A stretch of DNA of 64,000 bases from Buttiauxella selenatireducens (GTDB lineage: Bacteria > Pseudomonadota > Gammaproteobacteria > Enterobacterales > Enterobacteriaceae), in assembly GCF_031432975.1 (NCBI RefSeq), contig NZ_CP133838.1, positions 2,728,001-2,792,000 on the forward strand, in the 5' to 3' direction. Both the position numbers and the translations under genes were made by a program. This document shows positions 1 through 8,890 of the stretch, piece by piece (the stretch's first letter is position 1; the number at the start of each line of letters is the position of its first letter). Under the pieces are notes generated by a model. That model saw nothing but the letters and a program-made list of their open reading frames with translations, had not been told where the DNA came from and made no database searches.

Positions 1-287
1 AATATCTCATCATCAACGTCATAACGTGAGCCGTAAAGCGTCGCCACTTTTTCAGCAATCAACGTTTTTAACGGTCTGTAACCGGTCATCGATGCATATT
101 GGTTATGGTTATCCTGCATCGCTTTAGTGACGCCTGCGATCAGTTGCGGGTCAGGTGAAAAATTAGGTGCGCCCTGGGAAAGATTGATGGCGTTATGTTG
201 CGCCGAGAGTTGGCCGATAACGGTAAAAATGGTGGTTCCAACATCCGGTAATTTTGAACGAAGTTGCACCGGGGTTTGCATAGTCAT
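1..287 (-). CDS. PLP-dependent aminotransferase, methionine aminotransferase (YbdL)-like, N-terminal part only
   Basis: Only the first ~95 codons lie in the window; the gene runs off the left edge. The N-terminus (SKLPDVGTTIFTVIGQLS, then INLSQGAPNF and NQYASMTGY) matches fold-type I aminotransferases of the YbdL/methionine aminotransferase group, which use PLP to transfer the amino group of methionine or aromatic amino acids. The ATG at 287 is chosen because AGGAG lies 5 nt upstream; a second in-frame ATG at 281 is less well placed. The gene is divergent from the LysR gene at 472, its likely regulator by position. Catalytic residues are outside the window, so the substrate is unproven. Confidence 0.75.
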   Translation of the reverse strand, partial: MTMQTPVQLRSKLPDVGTTIFTVIGQLSAQHNAINLSQGAPNFSPDPQLIAGVTKAMQDNHNQYASMTGYRPLKTLIAEKVATLYGSRYDVDDEI

Positions 288-310
288 GGCCGCTCCTGTG
301 AATTTGTGTT

Positions 311-371
311 TATAGCCAAAATAATTCGAGTAGCAGACAACGCACATGCAACTTGAAGTATGACGGATATA
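311..371. repeat. ERIC element, internally deleted (~61 bp)
   Basis: Both outer ends of an ERIC palindrome are present: the left end with AATAATTCGAG and the right end with CGCACATGCAACTTGAAGTATGACGG split over 350-366. The central ~65 bp seen in the full copies at 11554 and 54024 are missing. It lies between the divergent aminotransferase and LysR genes, where it could affect their promoters. Confidence 0.75.
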
Positions 372-471
372 TTTGCATAACTATTCAAACTGTAACCGAT
401 TGCTACCACAATCGAATTGTTGTCATAATAGCCATGCGAAAAATTCATAGCTCAATGGAGAGCCATCACAT

Positions 472-1332
472 ATGCGGCGCAATTTTCCTCTGAATACGGT
501 TGATGCTTTCCTGGTGACGGCAAAACATTTGAATCTGACGCGCGCCGCCAAAGAGCTCTGTCTGACGCAAGGCGCGGTGAGCCGCAAAATATCGACCCTT
601 GAAGAGTGGCTTGGCTATTCGCTGTTTGATCGTCATGCCCGGGGATTGCATTTAACGCCTCAGGGAAACGCTCTGCTGCCAGAAATGCAGCACGCCTTTG
701 AACATTTGCTGAGTGTCGCCAACAACGCCTGCCTGAAATCCCGTGTGATTCGCCTGAAAGCCCCGACCTGCGCCATGCGCTGGCTGGTGCCTAAGCTTGT
801 GCAACTTGAGAGCGCCGCCCCTGACATTCAGGTGGAGTTAACCACCACGGTTGAACATGGGGTTAATTTCAAAAACGAGTCTTACGATGCCGCTATTATT
901 TTCGGCCAGCCTGACACTGGCGGCACGCTGCTGTTTGAGGAGTGCCTCACGCCGGTGATTAGCCAGCATTTGCTGCCGGATGAGCCGCTCACTGCCGAAA
1001 TCCTGAGCCGCTATACCTTTCTGCATCCGACACGCGATCGTACCGATTGGTCACTGTGGCTGGCGCAAAATACCGATATCACGCCTGTTATGCATAAAAA
1101 TCAACACTTCGACACTATGGATTTAGCCATCAGCGCGGCGATTCAAGGATTTGGTATTGCGATCGCCGATGTGACGCTGGTGGCGGAAGATTTGCGACGG
1201 GGCAGACTGGTGCAGCCGTTTGCAAGCAGTGTGAAAACCGGTGCATGTTACCGCTTGTCTTTGCGTCCAGGCAACGAAAGTGACGCCGGATTGGAGTCGT
1301 TTAAAGCGGGTTTACTGACGTTGAGTTTGTAG
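472..1332 (+). CDS. LysR-family transcriptional regulator (GcvA-like)
   Basis: A 286-residue protein with an N-terminal winged helix-turn-helix (about residues 5-64; AFLVTAKHLNLTRAAKELCL then TQGAVSRKIS) and a C-terminal effector-binding domain. The start PLNTVDAFLVTAKHLNLTRAA resembles the GcvA/AmpR branch. The start codon ATG at 472 follows a weak AGAGCC-type ribosome site. It is transcribed away from the aminotransferase gene at 287, the usual arrangement for a LysR protein and its target. The effector and regulon cannot be read from the sequence. Confidence 0.85.
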   Translation: MRRNFPLNTVDAFLVTAKHLNLTRAAKELCLTQGAVSRKISTLEEWLGYSLFDRHARGLHLTPQGNALLPEMQHAFEHLLSVANNACLKSRVIRLKAPTCAMRWLVPKLVQLESAAPDIQVELTTTVEHGVNFKNESYDAAIIFGQPDTGGTLLFEECLTPVISQHLLPDEPLTAEILSRYTFLHPTRDRTDWSLWLAQNTDITPVMHKNQHFDTMDLAISAAIQGFGIAIADVTLVAEDLRRGRLVQPFASSVKTGACYRLSLRPGNESDAGLESFKAGLLTLSL

Positions 1333-1390
1333 GGTTCCGGCCGTATATCCCTCTTATCAATCAGGAGAGATCTGCAATTCCGTCGATTTT

Positions 1391-1926
1391 CCGTTCACCA
1401 ACACGGCTGGTTATCTCTGTAACCGTTGCTAACGGTGAACGTGCCAGGAGGGTTACGCCACCCTCCTGGCGACCTCGGCGCCCGGTTTTAAATTGCCGCT
1501 TCGCGGTAAACCCCAGCTTATCCCCAACGTTCAGGGTCGTTCGCGACTCGCTCCCGGCGATCGCTCACTGGCGTGGTTCCCGACCACGCCACCCTGACTT
1601 ATGGGGAACGCTGGGGCAATTTATACCGGGAACAAGGTCAAAACCGCTTCGGCTTTCGACCTTAGCTTTTGACGTTGACGTTGGTTCCGGCTTCAATCGC
1701 GCCGTTTTTTACCCTTCAGTCGTGGTTGAGCCGCCGGGAGCGGCGAAAGAGAGCGATCGTCTGGAACGAATCGCGAACGACCGCGAATGTTGGGTGAAAA
1801 ACGGTGTTTACCGCGCAGCGGCGATTGACTTGCCGGGAGTCCGGGTTCTTAGGGTGGCGACGGTGGCCACCCTAAGTCGTTCACCGGTTCGGTGACTGCA
1901 TATAACGAAAGACTTCAAGTGAACGG
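1391..1926. repeat. Inverted dimer of a ~245-bp hairpin-rich non-coding unit
   Basis: No plausible gene lies here. The block is a near-perfect dyad centred at 1658/1659. CCGTTCAC (1391-1398) pairs with GTGAACGG (1919-1926). The arm 1481-1567 matches the reverse complement of 1750-1836 at roughly three quarters of positions by eye. Each half has its own nested hairpins: an 11-bp stem 1443-1453/1460-1470 in the left half, and AGGGTGGC/GCCACCCT (about 1851-1872) at the equivalent place in the right half. The two stems differ in sequence but both stay paired. Long hairpins span 1481-1630 and 1687-1836, and a central stem AAGGTC/GACCTT spans 1634-1663. This could be a mobile repeat pair or a structured RNA; I do not recognise the family. 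Confidence 0.7.
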
Positions 1927-1959
1927 AACCTTCACCACACTGACATAATCAACCGCGTG

Positions 1960-2002
1960 TCAAAAATGTAACGACCACTCGGTCGCAGCCCCCCATTTTT
2001 GA
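1960..2002. promoter_or_regulatory. 9-bp inverted repeat upstream of the UhpA-like gene
   Basis: TCAAAAATG (1960-1968) is followed by its exact reverse complement CATTTTTGA (1994-2002). The dyad lies about 90 bp upstream of the response-regulator start. It could be an operator or a leader hairpin; there is no direct support for either. Confidence 0.3.
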
Positions 2003-2090
2003 TACCCCTGTAACATATTCCCAACTTAGCCGTTGCACTGAACACATTCATCCGCATGATGTCGCCAGTTCCCTCCTGATGAAGATAACG

Positions 2091-2720
2091 ATGATTTCCG
2101 TTGCTTTAGTTGATGACCATGTTGTGGTGCGCTCAGGCTTTGCGCAGTTGCTGAGCCTTGAGAGCGATATTGAGATTGTTGGGCAATACAGTTCTGCCGC
2201 CGAAGCGTGGCCCGCACTGATAAAAAGCCAGCCCGATGTCGCAGTGCTCGACGTCGCCATGCCAGACGAAAATGGTTTGAGTTTGCTCAAACGTCTGCGC
2301 CAACAGCGCCCTGGTTTTCGCGCCATCATCCTCAGTATTTATGACACGACCGCATTTGTGCAAAGTGCGCTGGATGCGGGTGCTGGCGGGTATCTCACCA
2401 AACGCTGTGGCCCGGAAGAACTGGTACAGGCAGTGCGTACCGTCGGTATGGGTGGCCATTATTTATGTGCCGATGCGCTTCGAGCCCTGCGCCATGCCGG
2501 GCAACCGGCCAAAGTTCTGGAAGTCCTCACTCCGCGCGAACATGAAGTTTTCGACTGGCTGATTAAAGGTGAAAGCGTGAAGCACATTGCTGAGCAACTC
2601 AACCTCAGCCACAAAACAGTGCATGTTCATCGCGCCAATATCCTCGGGAAATTGCAATGCGAAAGCACCATCGAACTGGTGCATTTTGCCCTCGAACACC
2701 AACTCTTAACCGGACACTAA
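2091..2720 (+). CDS. UhpA-like NarL/FixJ response regulator
   Basis: A two-component response regulator of about 209 residues. The receiver domain begins MISVALVDDHVVVRSGFAQL, very like UhpA; the phospho-acceptor Asp lies in DVAVLDVAMPD and the conserved Lys in GGYLTKRCGPEEL. The C-terminal LuxR-type helix-turn-helix includes LTPREHEVFDWLIKGESVKH and NLSHKTVHVHRANILGKL. I chose ATG 2091 because UhpA starts at this point; an in-frame ATG at 2079 adds four residues, and neither has a strong ribosome site. It is the first gene of a six-gene same-strand run ending with an AfuABC-type transporter, so it probably activates transport genes for phosphorylated sugars. Confidence 0.88.
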   Translation: MISVALVDDHVVVRSGFAQLLSLESDIEIVGQYSSAAEAWPALIKSQPDVAVLDVAMPDENGLSLLKRLRQQRPGFRAIILSIYDTTAFVQSALDAGAGGYLTKRCGPEELVQAVRTVGMGGHYLCADALRALRHAGQPAKVLEVLTPREHEVFDWLIKGESVKHIAEQLNLSHKTVHVHRANILGKLQCESTIELVHFALEHQLLTGH

Positions 2721-4262
2721 ATGTCTCGTTCGTGGCGTCATCTGCTGCTATCGCTGTTTATTGTTTTTGCCTGGGGGCTGACCTGGCTTGCCCTGTGGAC
2801 CATCAGTTTTTATCTCACCAATAACGGTCAGCAAGCCACATTACTGTTACCGCAGGGTGTCCACCTGGCGTTGCTGATTTTACTGCACCGGCGTTACTGG
2901 CCTGCCCTGTTTATCCCGGTGCCCATGATGCTCACCTGGCTTTGGCAACAGCAGTTGATGACCGAACCGGTGATGTTGCTTTCACCATTCCTCAGCGCCA
3001 TTCCTGCGTTATTTGTTCAGCATTACTGGCACCGTTTTACGCTCTACTGGCAACGGTTATCGCTACTGATGGCGGCGATCGCCAGCGATGCGTTACTGCA
3101 TACCTTAGTGTTAACGCCGTTTATCCACAGCTCCGCTTCTCAAACCTTGCTTGCCGCCTTTACTGGCGGTGTGGTGCTCACGCCATTCGTCTATTTGATT
3201 TATGAATACTTGCGCCAACAGCACCTCGAAAGCCTGCTGGCGCAGGAAACGCCCAACCCGCCACTGCGCACGTCGTTGCTGGTCTGGTGCAGCCTGTTTT
3301 TCATCATTGGCGTCGGTGCGCAAATGGTGGTGTCGCCTGAAATTGAACGGCTTTTGCTGATTGTGGTGTTTTTGCCAAACGTGGTGATGGCGTACAAATT
3401 TGGTTGGCAAGGCGGTGTGTTGGCGGCGTTGTTGGGCAGCATGATGATTACCATCGCCCGCCAGATTGGCAGCGGATTTAACGGGTTGATGGAGATGGAA
3501 CTGTTCCTCTCAACCCAGGCGCTGCTGGGTATTGGGCTTGGGATCGCGATAAGCCGCCAGCAGCATCTGGCGAACAATCTGCACCGCTATCGACAACGGC
3601 TGGAAGTTGAATTGCAGGCCAGACGCGAACTGATGGAGCAACTGGTGCACACGGAAGAGGACACCCGCAAGGACCTGGCGCGTGAACTGCACGACGAAAT
3701 CGGCCAGAATATTACCGCGATTCAAATCCAGTCGATGCTGGTGAAACGCACCGCCAACGGAGAAGCCACGGTTCTCGCCGCCGAACAAATCAATCAACTC
3801 GCCCAACGCATTCATCACTCAACCCGCCATCTGCTGCGCCAACTTCGCCCTCCTGTCTTAGACGAAATCTCACTCGATGAAGCGCTCCACCATTTGATAC
3901 AGGAATTCGCTTTTACCGAACGCGGGATCCGCTGCCGTTTGCATTACGCTCTACCGGGCCAGCCGGCTAGCGAACCCGTGGTGTTCACGCTTTACCGCCT
4001 GGTGCAGGAATTACTCAATAATATCTGCAAACACGCTAACGCCAGCCTGGTTGAGATCTCACTGACTCAGCAACCCTGCGGAGTACGCCTTGAAGTCAAA
4101 GACGATGGGATCGGTTTTAGTGGCAACGCCCATACCGGACACGGACTACGAGGAATTGCCGAACGCATCCGCGCGTTAGGGGGCGATTTGCAGCTTGAAA
4201 GCCAGTCCGGCACCCGCGTAATTGTTAACTTGCCCACACTTTTCCAACAAACTCAGGGATAA
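2721..4262 (+). CDS. UhpB-like membrane sensor histidine kinase (MASE1 + HisKA_3)
   Basis: A 513-residue kinase whose ATG directly follows the stop of the upstream regulator. The N-terminal ~285 residues are a multi-pass membrane region of MASE1/UhpB type. This is followed by a HisKA_3 dimerisation segment with His324 in DLARELHDEIGQN, and a C-terminal ATPase domain with LVQELLNNICKHA, DDGIGF and GHGLRGIAERIRALGG motifs. In the E. coli Uhp system UhpB phosphorylates UhpA when UhpC detects external glucose-6-phosphate. The same three partners are present here in the same order, so this kinase very likely works with the genes at 2091 and 4353. Confidence 0.88.
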   Translation: MSRSWRHLLLSLFIVFAWGLTWLALWTISFYLTNNGQQATLLLPQGVHLALLILLHRRYWPALFIPVPMMLTWLWQQQLMTEPVMLLSPFLSAIPALFVQHYWHRFTLYWQRLSLLMAAIASDALLHTLVLTPFIHSSASQTLLAAFTGGVVLTPFVYLIYEYLRQQHLESLLAQETPNPPLRTSLLVWCSLFFIIGVGAQMVVSPEIERLLLIVVFLPNVVMAYKFGWQGGVLAALLGSMMITIARQIGSGFNGLMEMELFLSTQALLGIGLGIAISRQQHLANNLHRYRQRLEVELQARRELMEQLVHTEEDTRKDLARELHDEIGQNITAIQIQSMLVKRTANGEATVLAAEQINQLAQRIHHSTRHLLRQLRPPVLDEISLDEALHHLIQEFAFTERGIRCRLHYALPGQPASEPVVFTLYRLVQELLNNICKHANASLVEISLTQQPCGVRLEVKDDGIGFSGNAHTGHGLRGIAERIRALGGDLQLESQSGTRVIVNLPTLFQQTQG

Positions 4263-4327
4263 CCAGGAAAAATTCCTGGTTGACTAAAACCTTGTCTCAT
4301 CCCCTTTTCTTCGCCGTTTCCTATAGT
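4261..4327 (+). promoter_or_regulatory. Intergenic hairpin and possible activator-dependent promoter before the UhpC-like gene
   Basis: The 90-bp gap between the kinase and sensor genes holds a 9-bp stem (4261-4269 with 4273-4281), overlapping the kinase stop codon. Downstream, TATAGT (4322-4327) could be a -10 element, but there is no good -35 at the right distance. That is typical of promoters needing an activator, such as the UhpA-driven uhpT promoter. This gap is the only sizeable one between the regulatory genes and the UhpC-like and transporter genes, so a promoter here would make biological sense. Confidence 0.35.
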
Positions 4328-4352
4328 CGCTTCAATCCAAAGGGACCCCAAG

Positions 4353-5693
4353 ATGTCTGAACACGCTATTGGTCGTGATTATCGTTACTGGCGGCCACGT
4401 TTGCTGCTGTCGATGGTCGTGGGATACGCGGCTTTTTACCTGACGCGCAAGAGCGTCAGCTTCGTTCTTCCGGCAATGCAGGTCGATTTGGCATTAAGCA
4501 AAAGTGACATTGGTCTGCTGGGCACGCTGTTTTATCTGTCATACGGCTTATCAAAATTTGTCGCCGGATTATGGCATGACCGCCGGGGCGCACGCTGGTT
4601 TATGGGTGCAGGCCTGCTGGCAACAGGGATATTGAACATTCTGTTTGCCTTTGGCAGCAACTTGCCGATGTTGCTGATTATCTGGACGCTGAACGGCTTC
4701 TTCCAGGGATGGGGATGGCCGCCATGTGCAAGGTTGTTGACGCACTGGTATTCGCGCAATGAGCGTGGCTTCTGGTGGGGATGCTGGAACACCTCCATCA
4801 ATCTCGGCGGTGCGGCGGTTCCGCTGATTTCAGCGCTAATGGCGCTGTGGTATGGCTGGCAGGCGTCGTTATTTGTCTCCGGTGGCATCGGTATCCTCAC
4901 CGGTATTTGGTTGTGCCGCAGTTTGACCGGCACGCCGCAAGAAATGGGATTGCCGTCGGTGGGCGTCTGGCGGCATGACCCGCTGGAGATGCGCCAGCAG
5001 CAGTTAAGCCCCCCTATGCCGCAGTGGCAGATGTTTCGCAGCACGGTGCTGCAAAACCCGATGGTCTGGCTGCTGGGCGCGAGTTATGTGCTGGTGTACC
5101 TGATTCGCATCGCGCTTAACGACTGGGGCAACATTTGGCTTTCTGAAAGCCACGGCGTGAATTTACTCAGCGCCAATGCCACGGTGATGCTGTTTGAAAT
5201 GGGTGGATTGCTGGGCGCGTTGTTTGCCGGATGGGGTTCAGACTTGCTGTTTCGCGGCCAGCGTGGGCCGATGATTTTGCTGTTTGCGCTCGGGCTTTTT
5301 GTTTCGGTCGCCGCTCTGTGGTTGTCGCCCGTTCACCACTACGCGCTGCTGGCGGTCTGCTTTTTTGCCATAGGATTTTTTGTCTTCGGCCCGCAGATGC
5401 TGATTGGTCTTGCCGCCGTGGAGTGCAGCCATAAACAGGCGGCGGGCAGTGTCACTGGATTCTTAGGTTTATTCGCCTATTTGGGCGCGGCCCTGGCGGG
5501 ATGGCCACTATCGCAAGTGATTGAGCGTTACGGCTGGTCGGGAATGTTCGCGCTATTAACCGTCGCCGCCGCGCTGATTGGATTTTTGCTGATGCCGCTG
5601 TTAATGGCGGGTATCAGTGCGCAGGACAGGAGTGTGGGTGCCATGGATCCGGCAGTGACCTTACCTCAGGACCAATTATTTCAGGACAAATAG
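4353..5693 (+). CDS. UhpC-like sensor/transporter of the organophosphate:phosphate antiporter family
   Basis: A 446-residue, 12-helix MFS protein of the GlpT/UhpT/UhpC/PgtP family. The early segment AAFYLTRKSVSFVLPAMQ and the LSKSDIGLLGTLFYLSYG and WTLNGFFQGWGWPPCARLL stretches are characteristic. UhpC is a non-transporting receptor that detects glucose-6-phosphate and controls UhpB. The context with UhpA- and UhpB-like genes supports a receptor role rather than transport, which the ABC genes downstream would supply. The gap to afuA is only 9 bp, so the two are almost certainly cotranscribed. Confidence 0.85.
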   Translation: MSEHAIGRDYRYWRPRLLLSMVVGYAAFYLTRKSVSFVLPAMQVDLALSKSDIGLLGTLFYLSYGLSKFVAGLWHDRRGARWFMGAGLLATGILNILFAFGSNLPMLLIIWTLNGFFQGWGWPPCARLLTHWYSRNERGFWWGCWNTSINLGGAAVPLISALMALWYGWQASLFVSGGIGILTGIWLCRSLTGTPQEMGLPSVGVWRHDPLEMRQQQLSPPMPQWQMFRSTVLQNPMVWLLGASYVLVYLIRIALNDWGNIWLSESHGVNLLSANATVMLFEMGGLLGALFAGWGSDLLFRGQRGPMILLFALGLFVSVAALWLSPVHHYALLAVCFFAIGFFVFGPQMLIGLAAVECSHKQAAGSVTGFLGLFAYLGAALAGWPLSQVIERYGWSGMFALLTVAAALIGFLLMPLLMAGISAQDRSVGAMDPAVTLPQDQLFQDK

Positions 5694-5702
5694 GATAATA
5701 AT

Positions 5703-6734
5703 ATGAAACTGACCGTGCTCTCTTCTCTGGTTGCTGCGGGTGTTGCGTTGGCTACCCTGTCCGGTGCCGCGCAAGCCAAAGGCCGTCTGGTGGTCTATTG
5801 CAGCGCAACCAATGAAATGTGTGAAACCGAAACCAAAGCGTTCAGCGATAAATACGACGTGAAAACCTCGTTTATCCGTAACGGTTCCGGCAGCACACTG
5901 GCGAAGGTGGATGCCGAGAAGAAAAACCCGCAGGCCGATGTGTGGTACGGCGGTACGCTGGACCCACAATCGCAGGCCGGTGAAATGGACCTGCTGGAGC
6001 CATATAAATCCGCAAACCTTGAGCAGATCATGCCGAAGTTCCAGGACCCAGCGAAGCGCAAAGGTAACTACTCCTCCGCGGTCTATATCGGTATTCTCGG
6101 CTTTGGGGTCAACACAGACCGCCTGAAAGAGAAAAACCTGCCAGTGCCGAAGTGCTGGAAAGATCTGACTAACCCGATTTATAAGGGTGAAATTCAGATT
6201 GCTGACCCACAAAGTTCTGGCACGGCGTATACCGCACTGGCCACTTTCGCGCAGCTATGGGGCGAAGATCAGGCGTTCGATTACCTGAAAAAACTCAACG
6301 GCAACATTTCCCAGTACACCAAATCCGGGATTGCCCCGGCACGTAACGCCGCGCGTGGCGAAACGGCCATCGGCATTGGCTTCCTGCACGATTACTCGCT
6401 GGAAAAAGAGAATGGCGCACCGCTGGAGCTGATTTCACCGTGCGAAGGCACAGGTTATGAAATTGGTGGCGTCAGCATCCTGAAAGGGGCGCGCAATATG
6501 GACAACGCCAAGCTGTTTGTTGATTGGGTGTTGTCGAAAGAAGCGCAGGAACTCTCCTGGAAAAAAGGCAAGTCTTATCAAATCCTGACCAACACCACCG
6601 CCGAAAGCTCCCCGCTTTCCCTCAAGCTTGATGACCTGAAGCTCATCAACTACGACATGGACAAATACGGCGCGACCGACATGCGTAAAGCGCTCATCAG
6701 TAAATGGGTTACCGATGTGAAGATGGGTAATTAA
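5703..6734 (+). CDS. afuA: Periplasmic substrate-binding protein, AfuA type (sugar-phosphate uptake)
   Basis: A 343-residue type 2 periplasmic binding protein with a 25-residue signal peptide ending AQA. The mature protein begins KGRLVVYCSATNEMCE and contains FIRNGSGSTLAKVDAEK and ADVWYGGTLDPQSQA, typical of the AfuA/FbpA-like family once annotated as iron(III)-binding. AfuA of Actinobacillus pleuropneumoniae is known to bind phosphorylated sugars such as glucose-6-phosphate and fructose-6-phosphate. The UhpABC-like genes directly upstream support sugar phosphate rather than iron as ligand. It is followed by the matching permease and ATPase. Confidence 0.85.
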   Translation: MKLTVLSSLVAAGVALATLSGAAQAKGRLVVYCSATNEMCETETKAFSDKYDVKTSFIRNGSGSTLAKVDAEKKNPQADVWYGGTLDPQSQAGEMDLLEPYKSANLEQIMPKFQDPAKRKGNYSSAVYIGILGFGVNTDRLKEKNLPVPKCWKDLTNPIYKGEIQIADPQSSGTAYTALATFAQLWGEDQAFDYLKKLNGNISQYTKSGIAPARNAARGETAIGIGFLHDYSLEKENGAPLELISPCEGTGYEIGGVSILKGARNMDNAKLFVDWVLSKEAQELSWKKGKSYQILTNTTAESSPLSLKLDDLKLINYDMDKYGATDMRKALISKWVTDVKMGN

Positions 6735-6797
6735 CCCACCAGCAGGTGACAACGTCTCGTCACCTGCTCCTTTTTTCTTTCGCCCGATGAGGCACTT

Positions 6798-8876
6798 ATG
6801 TCTGAAACTTTACTTTTGCGTCCTGCGCGAAAACGGGACGCTATTCTCTGGTGGGTGGGTCTGTGCTGGCTGGCATTTGCGCTGCTGCCAAGCTGGAGCC
6901 TGGATTACGGCCTGTTCGAATCGACTCGCGAAGAGCTATTCGACGCTTACAGCTGGTCGGGGCTGAATATCAGTCTACTGTGGTATCTATTGCCTTCGCT
7001 GTTACTGTTGCGCCCGTTCAATGAACTGGGGCCAGAAAAACGCCAGCGTCACTATTTTGATGCCGGTTGGGCGTTGTTCTGTATGGCCTTTATTGTGGTC
7101 AGCGCAACGGTGACCGAACGCGGCATGGGCTACGCCACTATTGTGTTGTTTATCGCCCTGGGCATGGTTATCACTCTCGCGCTGACACGCCTGGAATGGC
7201 TGGGCGGCGACAGTTTTGTGATTGGTTCGCTGGTCGCGATTATCGCGCTGATTGGTGTGTTCATCGTCTGGCCTAGCATCGCGATTTTTATTCCGATGTT
7301 TACCACCGATACCGGTGAATTTGCCCCGCTGGCGTTTATGGCGGTGCTGAGCCAGGCGCATATTATTCAGGTCATCATCAACTCCATCGCCCTGTCGATT
7401 GCGGTGGGAATTGGCTGTACGTTCTTCGGTCTGGTGCTGGCGATTTACACCACCCGCATTGCCAAACGCAGCGCGATCATTGGCCGTATCTTCTCCATTT
7501 TACCTATCGTTACCCCACCGTTCGTCGTTGGCCTTGGCGTCACGCTGATGATGGGCCGTTCAGGTTATGTGACCGAATTAATGGTGGACTGGTTTGGGCT
7601 GACCAACACCAACTGGCTTTACGGCTTTACCGGTATCTGGCTGGCGCAGGTTCTGGCCTTTACGCCCATGGCGTTTATGATCCTCGATGGTGCGATTAAA
7701 ACCATTCATCCCTCTCTGGAAGAAGCGTCTTATACCCTGCGTGCCACACGCTGGAAAACCTTCAAAGGGGTATTTTTGCCACTGCTGAAACCGGCACTGG
7801 CTAACGCCTTCTTGATTGTGATTGTGCAATCGCTGGCTGACTTCAGTAACCCGCTGGTATTGGGCGGCAACTTCGACGTGCTCGCCACGCAAATCTATTT
7901 CTACATCACCGGTTCACAGCTTGATTACCAGGCCGCCAGTACACTCGGCGCATTCCTGCTGCTGTTCTCGCTGATGGTGTTCTGCATTCAGTACATGTGG
8001 ATTGGTAAACGCTCGTATGTCACCGTTTCCGGTAAATCAAACCGTGGCGACGTGCAGCCGCTGCCGGTGACGCTGGTGTGGTCGGTGGTCGCGTTACTCA
8101 CAGTGTGGATTGCGTTTAATGCCCTGCTCTACGGCAGCATTTTCTACGGCAGTTTTACGGTGAACTGGGGCGTGGATTACACCCTGACGTTCGATAACTT
8201 CATCAAACTGTTTGGCCAGGGGATGAGCGACGGCGCGTGGCCTTCTCTGCTCGACACCTTGTTGTATGCCGGTATTGCCGCACCGATTACGGCGTTCTTT
8301 GGATTGTTGATTGCGTGGATTGTGGTTCGTCAGCAGTTCCGTGGCAAAAAGACTATCGAGTTCACCACCATGTTGTGCTTTGCCGTGCCGGGCACCGTGG
8401 CGGGCGTTTCCTACATCCTCGCCTTTAACAGCGCACCGGTTTACCTGACGGGCACCGCAGCCATTGTGATTATGTCGATGGTGATGCGTAACGTGCCAGT
8501 CGGCATCCGCGCTGGCATTGCCGGGCTAGGGCAAATCGACAAATCGCTGGATGAAGCGTCGCTGAGTCTGCGTGCAGGTTCGATGCGCACCATCATCAAT
8601 ATTCTGCTGCCGCTGTTACGCCCGGCGATTTTGTCCGCGCTGATTTACAGTTTTGTGCGGGCGATTACTACCGTTAGCGCCATTGTGTTCCTCGTCACGC
8701 CGGATACTCGCGTCGCCACCGCCTACATTCTTAACCGCGTGGAAGATGGCGAATACGGCGTGGCTATTGCTTACGGCTCGATTCTTATCGTCGTAATGCT
8801 GAGCATTATTTTCATTTTTGACTGGCTGATTGGTGAAGCGCGTATCTCGCGTTCTAAAGCCAAAACCAACGCGTGA
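6798..8876 (+). CDS. afuB: ABC transporter permease, AfuB type (two fused permease domains)
   Basis: A 692-residue inner-membrane protein with two binding-protein-dependent permease domains in one chain (about residues 190-410 and 480-690), preceded by an extra N-terminal membrane region. Each domain has an EAA-type loop for contact with the ATPase: EEASYTLRATRWKTFKGVFL near residue 310 and DEASLSLRAGSMRTI near residue 586. The fused arrangement is usual for AfuB/FbpB. It lies 63 bp after afuA and 14 bp before afuC, in one operon. Confidence 0.88.
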   Translation: MSETLLLRPARKRDAILWWVGLCWLAFALLPSWSLDYGLFESTREELFDAYSWSGLNISLLWYLLPSLLLLRPFNELGPEKRQRHYFDAGWALFCMAFIVVSATVTERGMGYATIVLFIALGMVITLALTRLEWLGGDSFVIGSLVAIIALIGVFIVWPSIAIFIPMFTTDTGEFAPLAFMAVLSQAHIIQVIINSIALSIAVGIGCTFFGLVLAIYTTRIAKRSAIIGRIFSILPIVTPPFVVGLGVTLMMGRSGYVTELMVDWFGLTNTNWLYGFTGIWLAQVLAFTPMAFMILDGAIKTIHPSLEEASYTLRATRWKTFKGVFLPLLKPALANAFLIVIVQSLADFSNPLVLGGNFDVLATQIYFYITGSQLDYQAASTLGAFLLLFSLMVFCIQYMWIGKRSYVTVSGKSNRGDVQPLPVTLVWSVVALLTVWIAFNALLYGSIFYGSFTVNWGVDYTLTFDNFIKLFGQGMSDGAWPSLLDTLLYAGIAAPITAFFGLLIAWIVVRQQFRGKKTIEFTTMLCFAVPGTVAGVSYILAFNSAPVYLTGTAAIVIMSMVMRNVPVGIRAGIAGLGQIDKSLDEASLSLRAGSMRTIINILLPLLRPAILSALIYSFVRAITTVSAIVFLVTPDTRVATAYILNRVEDGEYGVAIAYGSILIVVMLSIIFIFDWLIGEARISRSKAKTNA

Positions 8877-8890
8877 TGATGGAGTAAAAC

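Noticed and set aside
1333-2078. Possible retron or group II intron RNA in the large inverted element
   Set aside because: No reverse transcriptase gene is adjacent and the inverted-dimer layout does not fit msr-msd or intron domain V.
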